Of a stretch of DNA of 64,000 nucleotides, positions 1-11,909 are shown one piece after another; position 1 is the first letter of the stretch, and each line of letters opens with the position of its first letter. The notes beneath the pieces were generated by a model. The model had not been told where the DNA came from and did no database searches. It saw only the letters and a list, made by a program, of their open reading frames with translations. The translations under genes were made by a program, and so were the position numbers. The DNA comes from Onchidella celtica (taxonomy: Eukaryota > Mollusca > Gastropoda > Systellommatophora > Onchidiidae), in NCBI GenBank assembly GCA_963931925.1, contig OZ007582.1, forward strand, positions 23,397,224 through 23,461,223, in the 5' to 3' direction.

Positions 1-79
1 CTCTTCTTTCCTTGTGGGATACAACCTGCTGACCATGCTGTAAGTACATAAGATATATTTTTATTGTCTTTCTATTATT

Positions 80-1075
80 TGAAATGTGTATTTTATGTCA
101 GGAAAATATAGGAATCGACACGTTGTGATCACTAACATACAAGAAGCATCGAAGACACCATGCTTTGTCAGGTTAATGGCGTCAATAACAAAATGTGGTG
201 TGTTAAGTGTCGCAAAACCCAGAGTGAAATCAAATTCAACAAGCGTTCAGAAAGTCTATGTGCCTAATTGAATTCTGATAAATGTATTGAAGGCTGGGAA
301 TTATCTCTTATGCTTTGATGGGAAGAAATTCTGAGCTATTCTTGCTTTGTTATCATCATCACACTGTCGATATTTGGTAGACAAACGTTTTTGTCGTCTC
401 TCTCCCAACCCGTGACGTTAGTGAAACAAAACGAATCGTGCTGTCCTTTTTGGATTCAACTCATCTTGTTAAAGAAAAAAATCACTAACATAAAGCAGAC
501 TTTTCTTTTTTTTAATTTGAAATGTGTGTACATATCAGGGAGAGGGTAGTAATCGACACATTGTGATCACTAACATACAAGAAGCATAAAAGACGCCATG
601 GCTTTGTCAGGTTAATTGCGTCAATAACAAAATGTGGTGTGTTAAGTGTCGCAAAGCCCAGAGTAAAATCAAAGTCAACAAGCGTTCAGAAAGTCTATGT
701 GCCTAATTGAATTCTGATAAATGTATTGAAGGCTGGGAATTATCTCTTATGCTTTGATGGGAAGAAATTCTGAGCTATTCTTGCTTTGTTATCATCATCA
801 CACTGTCGATATTTGGTAGACAAACGTTTTTGTCGTCTCTCTCCCAACCCGTGACGTTAGTGAAACAAAACGAATCGTGCTGTCCTTTTTGGGTTCAAGT
901 CATCTTGTTAAAGAAAAAAATCACTAACATGAAGCAGACTTTTCTTTTTTTTTAATTTGAAATATGTGTACACATCAGGGAGAGGGTAGTAATCGACACA
1001 TTGTGATCACTAACATACAGGAAGCATTTAAGACACCATGGCTTTGTCAGGTTAATGGCATCTATAACAAAATAT
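80..1075. repeat. 439-bp tandem repeat, about 2.3 copies
   Basis: Three successive copies begin near 80, 519 and 958, giving a period of about 439 bp. The first two are nearly identical over their whole length, for example the stretch around TGTGATCACTAACATAC. The third is cut off near 1070 and runs into unrelated sequence. Short open frames inside are not conserved between copies, so I do not call a gene. Confidence 0.85.
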
Positions 1076-1530
1076 GGTTTCTCAACGCTTTTCTTCATTT
1101 TTCTTTGTTATAGTGACATTTTTTCTCCATGTTGTTGATCTCTCCAAGTGTTCATCACCAGCCATGCTGCAGGTCCACATATTTCATGCAAAAATTGAAA
1201 TTCTTTTGGAATGTTTTTCTTAACACACAATTTCAATAGTTGATTTCAGTTGCTTTTTGTGTGTGTTTCTTTGAGTGTAAAATAGTAAGTAGATCTACAG
1301 CGTAAAATACAAGAATCAAACAACTTTTTTTTTCCTTCAACGCGTTGATGTCAAATGTAACTTTCACACATGCAGACATGGCGAAGAAGGAAATACAGTG
1401 AAAAATTTGTTGAATGTGAAATTTCATTTCATTTTATTGATCTGATGAACTTAAAGTTAATTAGGCCTGTTGTCTTTTTGTTGTTTTTTCTTTTTTCAAA
1501 TTGTGACTTAAATAAATTTAATATAATTTT
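1076..1530. other. AT-rich non-coding stretch
   Basis: I see no coding, RNA or repeat signal here. It lies just upstream of the decayed transposase-like gene and could be its 5' flank. Confidence 0.5.
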
Positions 1531-1593
1531 ACAGTGGCCTGCTAGAACCTGGGGAAGGTCAAGAGGAAACATGCTAAGACAGCATAGTAGAAA

Positions 1594-4440
1594 ATGCCAA
1601 CCATGACTTTGCGGCCCAAATCAGCAGCCAGGAAGGTAAGATTCAGAGTGAAAGATTTTGTACAGAGGAAGCTTAACTATCATATTTCTTTGCAGATTTC
1701 CTTATTTCCAGATTTAAAGTTTGATTTTTCTGTCTTGAGGTGGGAATTTACTATCAGAAAATCAAAATTGGAATGTGAGGGAAAAATATCCTCAACACCA
1801 CATCATAAGATAGGCAAAATATGAGCTAATTTCCGACTCTCCAATATATAATATCCAAGAGCCATGTGTGTCGCGGTTGGCGGTGACGCTTAATGTCTGA
1901 AGTAGAGGAAATTATAATGGCTTTAGTTTCCCTCCCTTATCATGAACAAAATGAACACAGTAAGCCAAAAAAGTGTTCAGAAATCATGTCAAAACTACAG
2001 GTATAAATTGTTTTTGTGAACTGTGATTGTTAAGGCTGGACTGTCACATTTAACTCTTAATTTTTTTTGCCATTGATCATAGATTGAGGAGCCTTTGTCA
2101 GTTGGAAAAATACCATAGAATACTTTTTATGTTTCAGAAGAGGTCAGCAGGAATGTGGAGGAAGCTCAGAAGACAGATGCTGAAAATGGCAGAAATGAAG
2201 GTAAGATTTAAATGGCAGGTTTTATCCTGAGAAAGTCCTGAATATTTTCTTGCCTAATCTGTATACCAATGTAATAATTGTAAATTAATAAGCAATGCTG
2301 CTAAAGCATTTGTTTCCATTTGAAATTGCAACTTAACTCATCCCAACTTGATGGAATCAAATGTGTGTTTTCAGGTGACTGAAAGTGAAAATAAAGGACC
2401 TGGTGAAGGCAAAGTTGGCCCTCTTTGGCCTGAAACATTTCTAAGAATGACGGAGAGAGAGTTATATCTCACATGTAGTGTGTAAAACAATTTCTTAAAC
2501 TTTGTCCATGTCTCGGTAAAGTGAAATGCATTGATAATTACATGACAAAATAATTTTTTAAACAAATAGCGAAGAAATTAGAAATAATTAAATTCTTCTG
2601 CTTGGATCCCAGACATGCACAGTTGGAGCTTGCCTTGGATTAGAGTAAGTCAATATGGGGTTATTATGCAATTCGCTAGTGTTTAATCTTTCCCTTAATT
2701 TTTGTCGTTAACAGAATACTCGTGGTTGGACCACATCAATTTCAAGCCTCAGAGACTGGGAAAACCAAGAGCAGAACATCAGGCTGCCTACATACAGAGG
2801 CTAAGGAAGAATCGGAAAAATGGGCCGCCCGCAGAGAGAAGCAGCTTCAGATCTATGGATAGATCGATCGATAGATCTATAGATAGATAGATAGAACAAG
2901 AATTGTTGAGTATTATCTGGAACATTCCGTCGATTGGCCAGGAAAGGGGCAGTACAGCAAGAGATTGAAGGAGCAGAAACAAAAATTCTCAGTCAATCAC
3001 CTTCAACTTTGTACAATGATTTTTTTTTTTGTTGAGAATCCTCAAATTGAAATAGCAAAACAAACCTTTTTCAGGTGTCCCCCTGCTCATGCATTACCAA
3101 TGAAATACTCTAAATTTGTTCAGTGCATGTGTGGTATTTGTGAGAATGCAACAATGATGCTCTGTGCCTTATCATCTGTTGGTAGTCAATTTAAGTCTGT
3201 CAATGAAGCACTGAATGCCTCACTTTGTCCTATGTCTTTAGGACAGTTGTTGAAGCATACATGCGTTTTCGTCAATGATCATATTGTGGCACAGGTTCTG
3301 TTAAGCTGAAAATCATAACAGATTGTGACATCACGGCTTCAGTGAATTACCAGCACTGGGAGTATAATACAAACAAAGTTGGTAGAAAAATCATGAACAG
3401 TTGATGAGTTAGTCTACCGTTTTTCTCAAACTTTTGAGCTTACATGTTTGTACACCCAGGTGGCAGTGGCACCAGTTCAATTTATTAAGAAAGAATCTGC
3501 CATGTGATACTGCACTTCTTGTGCTTGGTTTTTCAGAAAATCATTCTTGTAAATATCGGTTTGAAGTTCAATCTGCTCACTGGATGTTAAACCAGGTTAC
3601 TGTCCACCCTGCTGTCCTATACACCAAATATTCTACTTGTGGAGAGCTCCACACTACTTATCATGTGCACTAATATCAGATGATCTCATACATGATTTAA
3701 TTTTTGTTCATTTTGTTCTTGAGTATGTGTTGCAGCAATGTACGCAAACCCGGTTTGTCATCTTCTCTGACAGCTGTGAGACACAATACAAGTCCAAACT
3801 GCCATCCCACCACCTGGGTCAACTCTCAACTAAATATAGTATTGAGAGATGTTGGTTTTTTTGGGGGGAGAAAGGCATGGGGATAAATGAATGTGACGCT
3901 TGTGGTGGAATGGTTAAAGCTTTTTTAACCCAGGCAGCGGTTTCAAACAGGATGATATTGAGAGCATTAAAAGAAATATTTGAATTTTTAAATTCCTCCT
4001 TGTCCCTTTCAGGATCGGCTTGCTCTCACCATGAGAGGCATTTTCATCGTATAAAAACCATCCCATATTGATAAAACTGCTAAGTCATCCAGTTTGAAAA
4101 CAATGCCAGGCACTACAAAGATTCACGCTTTGAAGATTCTGAGTAAGGAGAAAATAACAATGTTCAAATAACTTGAAAGATTTTGTACTGATCAAATGGC
4201 CAAATACCAAGAAATATGTTGATGATTGTGTGAGTACTGTGAGACAGGCTGAAGCTGTGGCAATGACAGTTCGCAAAATAGTACCAGTGGTGCACATTTA
4301 TTGAATATGAAGAAGAGGATGATGTTGTTAATGACGAAGCTGTTGTGATTATCAGCGCCGGAGAACCTTTTGAGGTTGATTGTGGGAGAGAGTGTGAAAC
4401 TGTAAATGAATCATTTGCTTATATTTTATTTAAGGTATGG
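1594..4440 (+). pseudogene. Decayed, intron-containing transposase-like gene
   Basis: Coding pieces in order: a short basic exon at 1594-1635 ending at a GTAAG donor; another at 2137-2199 (KRSAGMWRKLRR...) between AG and GTAAG; a piece near 2375; one near 2716-2870; a Cys-containing piece at 2965-3309 (SKFVQCMCGICENATMM); and a large piece at 3434-4071 with FSENHSCKYRFEVQSAHW, SDDLIHD, FSDSCETQYKS and CDACGGMVK, continuing degenerately to about 4440. The pattern FSEN..(D)E.Q.AHW / SD / FSD..A.QYK / CD...G.VK resembles an uncharacterised invertebrate multicopy family that I believe has an RNase-H-fold transposase core. That family link is from memory. The frame shifts near 3655 and stops appear after 4070, so it is not functional. 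A host gene derived from such an element is the alternative, but the breaks argue against it. Confidence 0.5.
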
Positions 4441-6465
4441 TTTAACATCAAGTATTGGTGTATTGTCTGTGCTGATTATTTCGGAATTTAAGGATTTAAC
4501 TTTTAAGGAATTTTCACGATTAAATTATGCTACAATTGATATGTAACTTGTATTTTACTTTTTCATTTTGTTGTCTATAAAAAGAGAAATAATAGTGTGT
4601 TTATTTATAATTATTTAATCAGAAATGAAGTGGGGAATTTCCATGCATTAGAACCTCAAAATATGGGCGCCCACTATTATATGTAATTATGTACACAAAA
4701 TATGTAGTCACAATTGATCAAGGATGTCAAAATGATCGTATTTAATTGTAATAATTGTTGTTTGTTCAACAATTTTTGTTCTTTGAGAACTATTCATTTC
4801 AGCAGACTCTGGGTGAGTGAAAGGTATTTATGGTTCTGATTAATGCACACATAGGGCCTACATTTTAAAAATCGGGGGGGGGGGGCTTCTTTTACGCAGT
4901 GAGATTGCTTGACAATGTGGCAATGTTTGCATGTGACAATCACTGCTCGACAATATTATTATTGCTCCTTTGGGGTGTATCTAGGTACTGGCAGAAATAG
5001 TGAAACATTTTTTACACATTGAGGAATGAATAGGCATGATAGGTAAATTGAGGGGTACAACTCCTACACAAGATTCAGCATGACAAAATAAGAACTTCTG
5101 CAAACATCACAAACACTGTTCTACTGATCTGCTTCTGGTGGGTTTGTTGATCTGTGCAGAAATTGTGAGACAGTGGCAGTTTTGCTGAATGGACACGCAC
5201 AATTGGTTGATAAAGGGACGTAACTCCTACACAAAGAGTTTCAGTAGAAAAAAAATGCTACATTCTAAGCATGAAATTCAATTTCCTGCAATTTTGCTTC
5301 TTTGAAAAGTATTGATTTTTTTACGGTTTTCGAGATAACTGTGGTTTTATAGATGGTCGGCAGTTTGCAAAACCAAGGGGCGCAACTCGCTAAGAAATTC
5401 TTAAAATATTGAAAGAACGGTTATTATCGATTTAGCTTAGTGTCCTCTTCAACTTTCCTTCCTTAAATAGTAATATTTCACAATGATTGTAGACTAAAAA
5501 ACCTAAAAATACCGCTAAATAGTAGTTAATATTAGCTTATTATGGCAAGGGCAATAACTCCGGATGAGTATTCAATATATCATCAAAAACAACATTTTTC
5601 ACCGTTTCTAGATGTGACCTACAACTTTGATTCTTTGGGAAGTATTCAATTCCCCGTAATTCTAGAGTTATGATGAATTACAATAATCTTATTTTAGTAG
5701 GTAGATTTGACCCACTCTTATTTGGCAATGACTCATATGTAAAAAATTGCGAAGACATAATATAATAAACACGTTTAACAGACAAAATGACACATCTTCA
5801 AAGAAACAGACATGTGGACTGGAAGGTATACAAATCTAAAGACTTTACACAGTAGGCCTATGTCTCAAATCTCACCTTGCTGAACTTAAATGGTCCGATG
5901 GTCCGAGACAATGAAACGTTTTTTTTTTTTTTCGCTCTCCGGAATTTTAAACGGTATTTTAAAATAAAATTCTCGCGAGCTATGCGCTACCACTTGCAAC
6001 TTAAAAAAAAATTAATTGGGGGGAGGCATAATTATTTTTCACCTTCCAATTCATTTTACTTACAGCCTTACCACATTGAACCCCCCCCCCCCCCCCCGCC
6101 CCCCAAAAAAGTTAAATTACACGGTGGCTAACAGACACCTAGGCTAACGGTCATCAAAGACCTTCTTCAAAAAAAAACAAAACAAACAACAAACAACAAA
6201 AACAAACAGCATTCATTTCAAAGGACGGGCCAGGTCTGTTGCAAGTCCCACGACATGAAAAAGAATCGAAATCATTATCAACCTTTGAACTGTCAGCACA
6301 TTACACTTCCTGACCCTTGACCCCTGGTCCCTGGACTTCCGTGTCCGTCTCCCATGCTTCCAGCTGGGCTGATGAACACACCTTTGCAGCATTTTGCCGG
6401 CATATTATATCATATTATATGATGTGAAAGAATCAAAATAGATCAGTGCGAATTCGAAATTTCAA
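4441..6465. other. Intergenic, no gene seen
   Basis: AT-rich DNA with a poly-G run near 4876 and a long poly-C run near 6080. The proline-run open frame at the latter is just the homopolymer. No splice-linked coding pieces were recognised. Confidence 0.5.
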
Positions 6466-6559
6466 AGTTCAAAGTTGAGACGTTTTACACGATGTGATGT
6501 AGGCCCTAGATCTATATGAGCTTTTGTAATCAGCATGGAGTACCTGACGCAGCCAAAAA

Positions 6560-6672
6560 CTTTAGAATTAGATCTAGAGTCTAGATCTCTCTACTAACTC
6601 GAGATCTAGACTAGCTAGATCTAGAATCTAGATCTAGATCTAGAGTGTAGACAGACAGACTAGATCTAGATG
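6560..6672. repeat. AGATCTAG-rich cryptic simple repeat
   Basis: Overlapping TAGATC/CTAGAT words recur many times over about 110 bp, including back-to-back copies near 6620-6645. Because AGATCT and CTAG are self-complementary, the tract is internally palindromic. No function is evident. Confidence 0.6.
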
Positions 6673-6778
6673 TTTGAGTTTGTTGTTTAACAGCTAGACC
6701 TATCAATTTACAAACACTTACTAGTAGTCATCGAGATTGTGTACTTAGTGGACAAACTAGCCCGAGTGATTGTAAAAT

Positions 6779-7000
6779 GGCTAAAACATCAGATTCAGAA
6801 TCTAGACCCCCGCGGGCCACAGCGTAAGTATCTTCAATTTCAAAACAAATGAAACCAACATCAACAGACTGGAGTGATAACTTTGTATCCAAAGTGTTTA
6901 TCTGCCGATACTGTCAGATAAAATTCCACCTAGGATTTTTGGGAGGAGTACCTTACTCGAGCGCCACTTTTTGATAACAAACCCTAATCTATATATTTTT
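6779..7000 (+). other. Possible exon and zinc-finger-like fragment (weak)
   Basis: An ATG at 6779 opens a short frame (MAKTSDSESRPPRATA) ending at a good GTAAGT donor. Just downstream, about 6860-6980, another frame reads TDWSDNFVSKVFICRYCQIKFH, with a CxxC pair as in BED/CGG-binding type fingers of transposons. The two do not join in frame by any splice I can see. This may be a transposon scrap. Confidence 0.2.
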
Positions 7001-7054
7001 TCGGTACTTATTAATTTTGTTAGTTTATCCAATTGTCATTGGAAAAAAAGCAAT

Positions 7055-7130
7055 GTTGGGGGCGTGAGGGTCTAGTCAGTTTGTATCAATGGGCGGTAGT
7101 CAGATTGACTACTCAGGCGAAAAGGGGCTG
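7055..7130 (+). repeat. Dispersed repeat, copy 1 (GACTAATCAGGCGAAAAG family)
   Basis: Shares GCGTGAGGGTCTAGTCAG and the following GGCGGTAGTCAGA...TCAGGCGAAAAG...GGGGTAG with segments at 11170-11280 and 51530-51640. The three copies diverge outside about 75-110 bp. Confidence 0.7.
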
Positions 7131-7646
7131 GGGTAGTTGTGTTAGTTTCTGGTCTTTGGCGCTCGAGTACGGAACTCTTTCCGGATTTTTTCTATCTGCC
7201 AGCATAAATTTTGTATGGCCACCCTTATTGTTGTACCTGACTCAAAAGTAAAGTTTGCTAACTATTGTTTTAATGTTAGGCACCAAGAAACATTAGCAAG
7301 TTTTGATATCGATCAAATTCAATCGCACCGTGTTTTTTAATTTTTCTTAAAAGTGACTATTGCACAAAATGTGATTATCTGAACTTTTTTTGAAGGATGA
7401 ATGAAGTACACCAGAGAAACTCTACTTTGAAAATTGCATTTTATTTCAGTGATGAAACAAGTCAGTCAGTGATCATACAGACCAAGGCAGACATATATAC
7501 ATTAACTATGTTAATCTTTTTAACAAAGGCAGATTGGACATCTCAACCAAGGATGTAATCAGTTTCCGTGCACTATCACTATGTTAGGGCACCAGAGCAA
7601 ATATCATCTTTACTACAGAGCTGCATAATATATTGCCGGCAGCATT

Positions 7647-8660
7647 GTCACGAGCGAGTGAGCGAGGATCAGTAGTTACGAGAAGAGGGTTAGAATAAAG
7701 TTAACCCACGGGGTAAGGGAAAGCGTGCATGTTGTGAGTGGTGGGGGTCTGAATGAGGTGAGAGCGCTGTATTACTATCACTGCACACTAAGACGTCCAA
7801 GAAAGCGGACGCAGGAGAAAGCCCTAGAGGGCGAACATGAGAGCAGTCGGAAGACTTGGGAGTAGTGTTTTTTCCAGTGATGACTGGTAGGTGGGACGAT
7901 GATTGATAATTATGATTGATGTATTATATTCATTACCATGATGTAAATAAGTATATGTGAGGAATGTGGAAGTCCTTGATACTGTATATAGCAATGTGCG
8001 CCATGAGCGATAGATGTAAGTTGAGTTCATGGATTTGTAGCGAGAGTGAGTATTGTGTACTACGGTGGAGGTGTGTTACCGTAGGATGTTTGGTGAGTGA
8101 AATGTGAACTATTGTGTGTACGCTTCATGAGTTGTAAGGAGGGGTGAAGTGAATAGAAGTGGTATGGTATTATACCAATGTAATGTTATTCTTGTAGGTG
8201 CCGGGGTCGGGCCGAAGAGCGCCGCCTACGGTGAGCACAGGGGATAGGCCAGCATAGGGCCGGAGGCCACACATAGGTCAGGAAGGAAGCTGTCGGTGCA
8301 GGACAGTAGAGGCACATGGGTCGTGGCAGTTTGGCCACCGACAGGGACGTATATGTGATCGTGAATGTGCTATTGAAATGCTAATGTGCTATTGCCATGT
8401 TGATGTGCTATTGAAATATTAATGTGCTATTAAGACCCTGAGAGGAGAGGCTGAGGCCGAAGTGTCTTTAGAAAGTAACTACCGGGTTGTGGACCCGAGG
8501 AAGAGTGCATGTGGGAATAAGGCCGTTGGACGGTAGTAAATTCAATAGTATAGTATATATGTAATTGCACTTTTATCTGTATCTTTATGTATAATAAATG
8601 TGTGAGTCTGATGGGTTGTTCTGTTAAGTGTTATACTTGTTCGTTCGTGATTGTTGTCCT
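7647..8660 (+). repeat. LTR-like block (possible solo LTR)
   Basis: About 1 kb of unusually GC-richer, gene-free sequence. It starts at TGTCACGAGCG, holds four tandem copies of a 20-bp unit (ATGTGCTATTGAAATGCTA-like, 8362-8440), then a TATA-like string near 8552 and AATAAA at about 8593. That order suits U3-R-U5 of an LTR. I found no second copy and no convincing target duplication, so the call is tentative. Confidence 0.25.
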
Positions 8661-9000
8661 GTTATAACCATCGCATCTCCCATCACCATAATGGGAAGTG
8701 TCCAATAAATAATGCAATTATGTCCTTTTTCTTTTAAATATCAGCATATTGTCCCCCGTTCCTCCAATACCACTGAACATTGTGCGGGGCGGTTGCATGG
8801 CAAAGATTTGCAGATATCAGGGAAATGCTGTAGCTGTCAAATTCGCAGTGCTTTACTTATCTTTTTTTAAACCTCGACCTGACTGTTTCTTCAGAAGAAG
8901 TGGCGATATATCGATACACACACACTATGGCAGTTAACCAAGAAATCTAGGTAAAGGCCTAGTATCAACGGCGCACGAATGTTTTGTGGGGAAAAAAAAA
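8661..9000. other. No feature seen
   Basis: Short open frames only; nothing recognisable. Confidence 0.4.
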
Positions 9001-9001
9001 A

Positions 9002-9340
9002 TTACTTTGTAGTACTCTGTACTTTTACTGCCGTACACTTTGCATGGCACTCCGCACTCATGTTACTAAAGGCAAGGATCATCCTCCGTGTCCACAGACC
9101 GCCTGTCCTACCCATCCCTGCCAGCAGTGCAAAAAGAAATAAAGAGGTCTTATTGGGGAGTTGTGTGGGCATTTTTGGTAGCACAGTGGTAGATCTAGTG
9201 CACTTCTTTTGCCGCGGTCGGATAGAAATGTGTCGATATGAGGAAAGAATGGAATAACACGTCGAGTTTTGATACTCTCTAAAAGCTATTTCGAATTCTT
9301 CGAATGACGAAAACGCATCCCCTTTGATAAACGTGGCCAT
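9002..9340 (-). pseudogene. N-terminal scrap resembling ZSWIM/MULE-type proteins (weak)
   Basis: The 112-codon frame begins MATFIKGDAFSSFEEFEIA, recalling the N-terminus of the ZSWIM1/ZSWIM3 and MULE-related families (F-x-S-F-x-E-F-x-x-A-x-x-x-Y). The rest of the frame loses the expected Cys/His finger, so if real it is frameshifted or truncated. Confidence 0.25.
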
Positions 9341-9787
9341 CCTTCGTTTGTATCACGCGCCTCTAGCCTTCAACATTTTCATTACACACTGTATAGATCT
9401 TACATGTGTATGTAGTCGGTAGGCTTAGGCCTATGGCCATGCGCCAGACTGACTGCGCATACCAATCAACTTCCGGAACTGGGACCAATAAGGCCCAGCT
9501 CGGCAAAAGCTTATTGGACCAATTGGGCAAATTTAAGCACTTCGATTTTGTATTTAGCGAGTGATCTCCCCAGATTCAAACCCTTCTCCGTCTTCCTCCC
9601 TTGTTCCGTTCACAAACATTAATTTTGTATTGGGCACGTATTGAAAACGATGGCATGGTTGAAATTGGAGAGGCTTTACTGAATAAGAATGGAATGGTAT
9701 TGATTAAATGGATATGAAAGTTGAGGTCTAATCTGTAGATATGGGTTTAGTCATGCTTATTTCATAGGAAACCCTCACAGTTGCACA

Positions 9788-9861
9788 GGGTCCCCAGTAA
9801 CATAGTGGTTAGCATCTTTGCTTGTCAGTCAGGTGACTATGGTTCGATTCTCGGCAGGGTA
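9788..9861 (+). repeat. tRNA-Asp-like SINE head, copy 1
   Basis: ATAGTGGTTAGCATC, a GTC-like anticodon region and GGTTCGATTC reproduce the A and B boxes of an Asp-type tRNA. The acceptor arms do not pair, and related copies lie at 9976-10027 and 10780-10845, so this is a SINE or tRNA pseudogene rather than a tRNA gene. Confidence 0.65.
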
Positions 9862-9975
9862 GTTGTTTTTATTCTATTTTCTTTTTTAAATGAAAGTCTT
9901 TTTTTATCAGGAATAAATCTTTTTTTTAATCCAAGAAGTAAGAACAATAATAAAATCCTCTTTTTTTTTTTTTTT

Positions 9976-10027
9976 GTATCTTCACCTGTCAATCGGGGGA
10001 CAGTAGTTCAATTCTCAGCAGGGTAGG
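9976..10027 (+). repeat. tRNA-Asp-like fragment (3' half)
   Basis: CACCTGTCAATCGGGGGACAG followed by TTCAATTC and CAGCAGGGTAGG matches the anticodon and T-arm half of the neighbouring tRNA-Asp-like copies. The 5' half is missing. Confidence 0.5.
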
Positions 10028-10230
10028 TTTTTTTCTTCTTCTTTTTTTACAAATGTCTCGTTATCAGCAATCATGTTTTTGTTTATCCAGCAACAATAAT
10101 TAATTTATACATGTACTGAATAAACCCAGTTGTTTGGTTTTTGTAATTGTGAGTGTGCATGAGAAAACCGACAATATGTCGACAGAGCTGATTTTGAGAA
10201 AAACAGCTTTGAAGTGAAAATATGGGTCCG

Positions 10231-10490
10231 ACACAAACTTCCAACTTGGCTGTTGTTTAGGGGACCGTGGCATGTTACAGGGTAAACTGTAGACGAGCAG
10301 TGAACACTACTCACTATGATATCCATAAAGGCTTTGTAATTAGACTACGGTCTCCTAACAAGATCCAAAAACTTCCGACTTGGCTGTTGTTTATGGGACC
10401 GTGGCATGTTACAGGGTAAACTGTAGATGAGCAGTGAGCACTTCTCATTATGATCTCTATGATGGCTTAGTTATTAGACTACGGTCTCCT
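10231..10490. repeat. 140-bp tandem duplication
   Basis: The segments at about 10231-10350 and 10371-10490 both run from ACTTGGCTGTTGTTTA through GGGACCGTGGCATGTTACAG to ACTACGGTCTCCTAA, at a spacing of 140 bp and with roughly 10 differences. Confidence 0.85.
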
Positions 10491-10779
10491 AAAAGCAATC
10501 ATTCCAATATTAATGGGTCAATTAGCTATTGCCACTTTTAGGATTAAATGCCGTTTTCTCAAAATCTTGTTTTAGGGGGGTCACTGACTTCAATTTATCA
10601 GAAAAGTCTTGTCTTTTATTATATACAGAACTCAAAATGTCATGTTTGCGACTTATTGTGGGTTTTCTCATGCACACTCACGATTAGTCAGCACCAATAC
10701 TTTCGGTCAACAGAGTGTTTATCTGCCGATGACTGGTTTAGTGATGTTTATTTTGGAAAAATTCCTTCACAATTATACA

Positions 10780-10845
10780 GGGTCCTCAATAGCATAGTGG
10801 TTAGCACCTTCGCCTGTCAATCGGGTGGCTGTGGTTCGATACAAT
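10780..10845 (+). repeat. tRNA-Asp-like SINE head, copy 2
   Basis: GCATAGTGGTTAGCACC, CGCCTGTCAATCGGG and GTGGTTCGAT repeat the boxes of copy 1 with substitutions. The upstream 40 bp also match copy 1's upstream, so the repeat extends beyond the tRNA part. Confidence 0.6.
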
Positions 10846-11169
10846 CTGTTTAGGTCTAATTTTTTGTTTTTAAAATCCAACAACAAAAATAATTAATACC
10901 ATTAATAGGGAATAAATCCGTTTTTTTGTTTTGTTTTGTTGTATGTAGTCAACACCAATACTGGCAGACAAACCAGGGCCGATATTGTTGGCGAATAAAC
11001 CTGGGTAGTATCCGCCGATAATGTTGGCTGATAATGGCAGCTTTTAGTATCGTAATGATGGGACCGATTTGTATTTTGTTTGCGGGTGAATTTTGGGGAA
11101 AGTTTTAGGGATAGGGAGTGTCAATTGCCACCATGGAATACGGTGTCCATTGTCAATTCAAGTGCGCAT

Positions 11170-11280
11170 TGGAATGGTCAGATGGACCTGGGGGGGGGGG
11201 GGGGTGCTGTGAGGGCCTAGTCAGATTGACTAATCAGGCGAAAAGATCCTGGGGTAGCCATTGGCAATCGACGTACTGCC
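11170..11280 (+). repeat. Dispersed repeat, copy 2 (GACTAATCAGGCGAAAAG family)
   Basis: GTCAGATGGACCTGGGG, TGAGGGCCTAGTCAG, GACTAATCAGGCGAAAAG and GGGTAGCCATTGGCAATCGA align with 51530-51640. A poly-G expansion interrupts it here, and the GTATCAGTGGGCGGTAG part is deleted. Confidence 0.75.
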
Positions 11281-11874
11281 AATAGCCACCGCAAAATGCG
11301 GTGGTAATTGATGCTACCGGAAAATGCGGTGGTAATTGACACTACCTTAGGGACATTAGATCTAGTGTCTCGATTTGTTCATAGACAATAGCAATAGACT
11401 TAAATAAGATGTGACAGTGCCTCCTTTGGGGCCACTAAAAAGAGCATACAATGTACAGTTTGCATGATTGGGGGCAGAGGTCCAAAATGCATCATTATCA
11501 TATGAAAAAAGTTCTTGATATATCAAGATAAATTAGTAAGATGATTTTGCTACAGTCCTACAACAAGAAAGGAAGGAGAAATGGCCAGAATTTTCCAAGT
11601 GACTGAAATTATATTACAAAATAAACTGATTAAACTACATAATTTTATACTCCGGTCAAGGCCTAGATTGATCAAAGAAAGCGTACCCAAAATAATTCAG
11701 TATTTTCTCTATACTGGCATTGTGATTGTTAACTATTATTGGTTTATGATATCCATGCATTGGCTGCTGATGGCAGTGTGAAATTGTGCAAGCAAAATGG
11801 GCCAGATGTCCCATCTTATATCTAGTATCTTTGATTAGATTTAGATCTCATCTAGTTAACGTTTTGTTGGCAAC

Positions 11875-11909
11875 ATGGCTACCAGAACTTTCTTGAAAAG
11901 TGGTCACAA
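11875..11909 (+). CDS. Hotdog gene exon 1 (start codon exon)
   Basis: The ATG at 11875 opens 11 codons plus 2 nt, and the GTCAGT donor at 11910 follows. The two leftover bases join the first base of exon 2 to keep the frame, which is why this ATG was chosen. A different upstream exon remains possible. Confidence 0.5.

Noticed and set aside
5877-6131. Frame ending in a proline run
   Set aside because: Created by a poly-C homopolymer; no other coding evidence.
9788-9861. Functional tRNA-Asp gene
   Set aside because: Arms are mismatched and degraded, and partial copies lie nearby.
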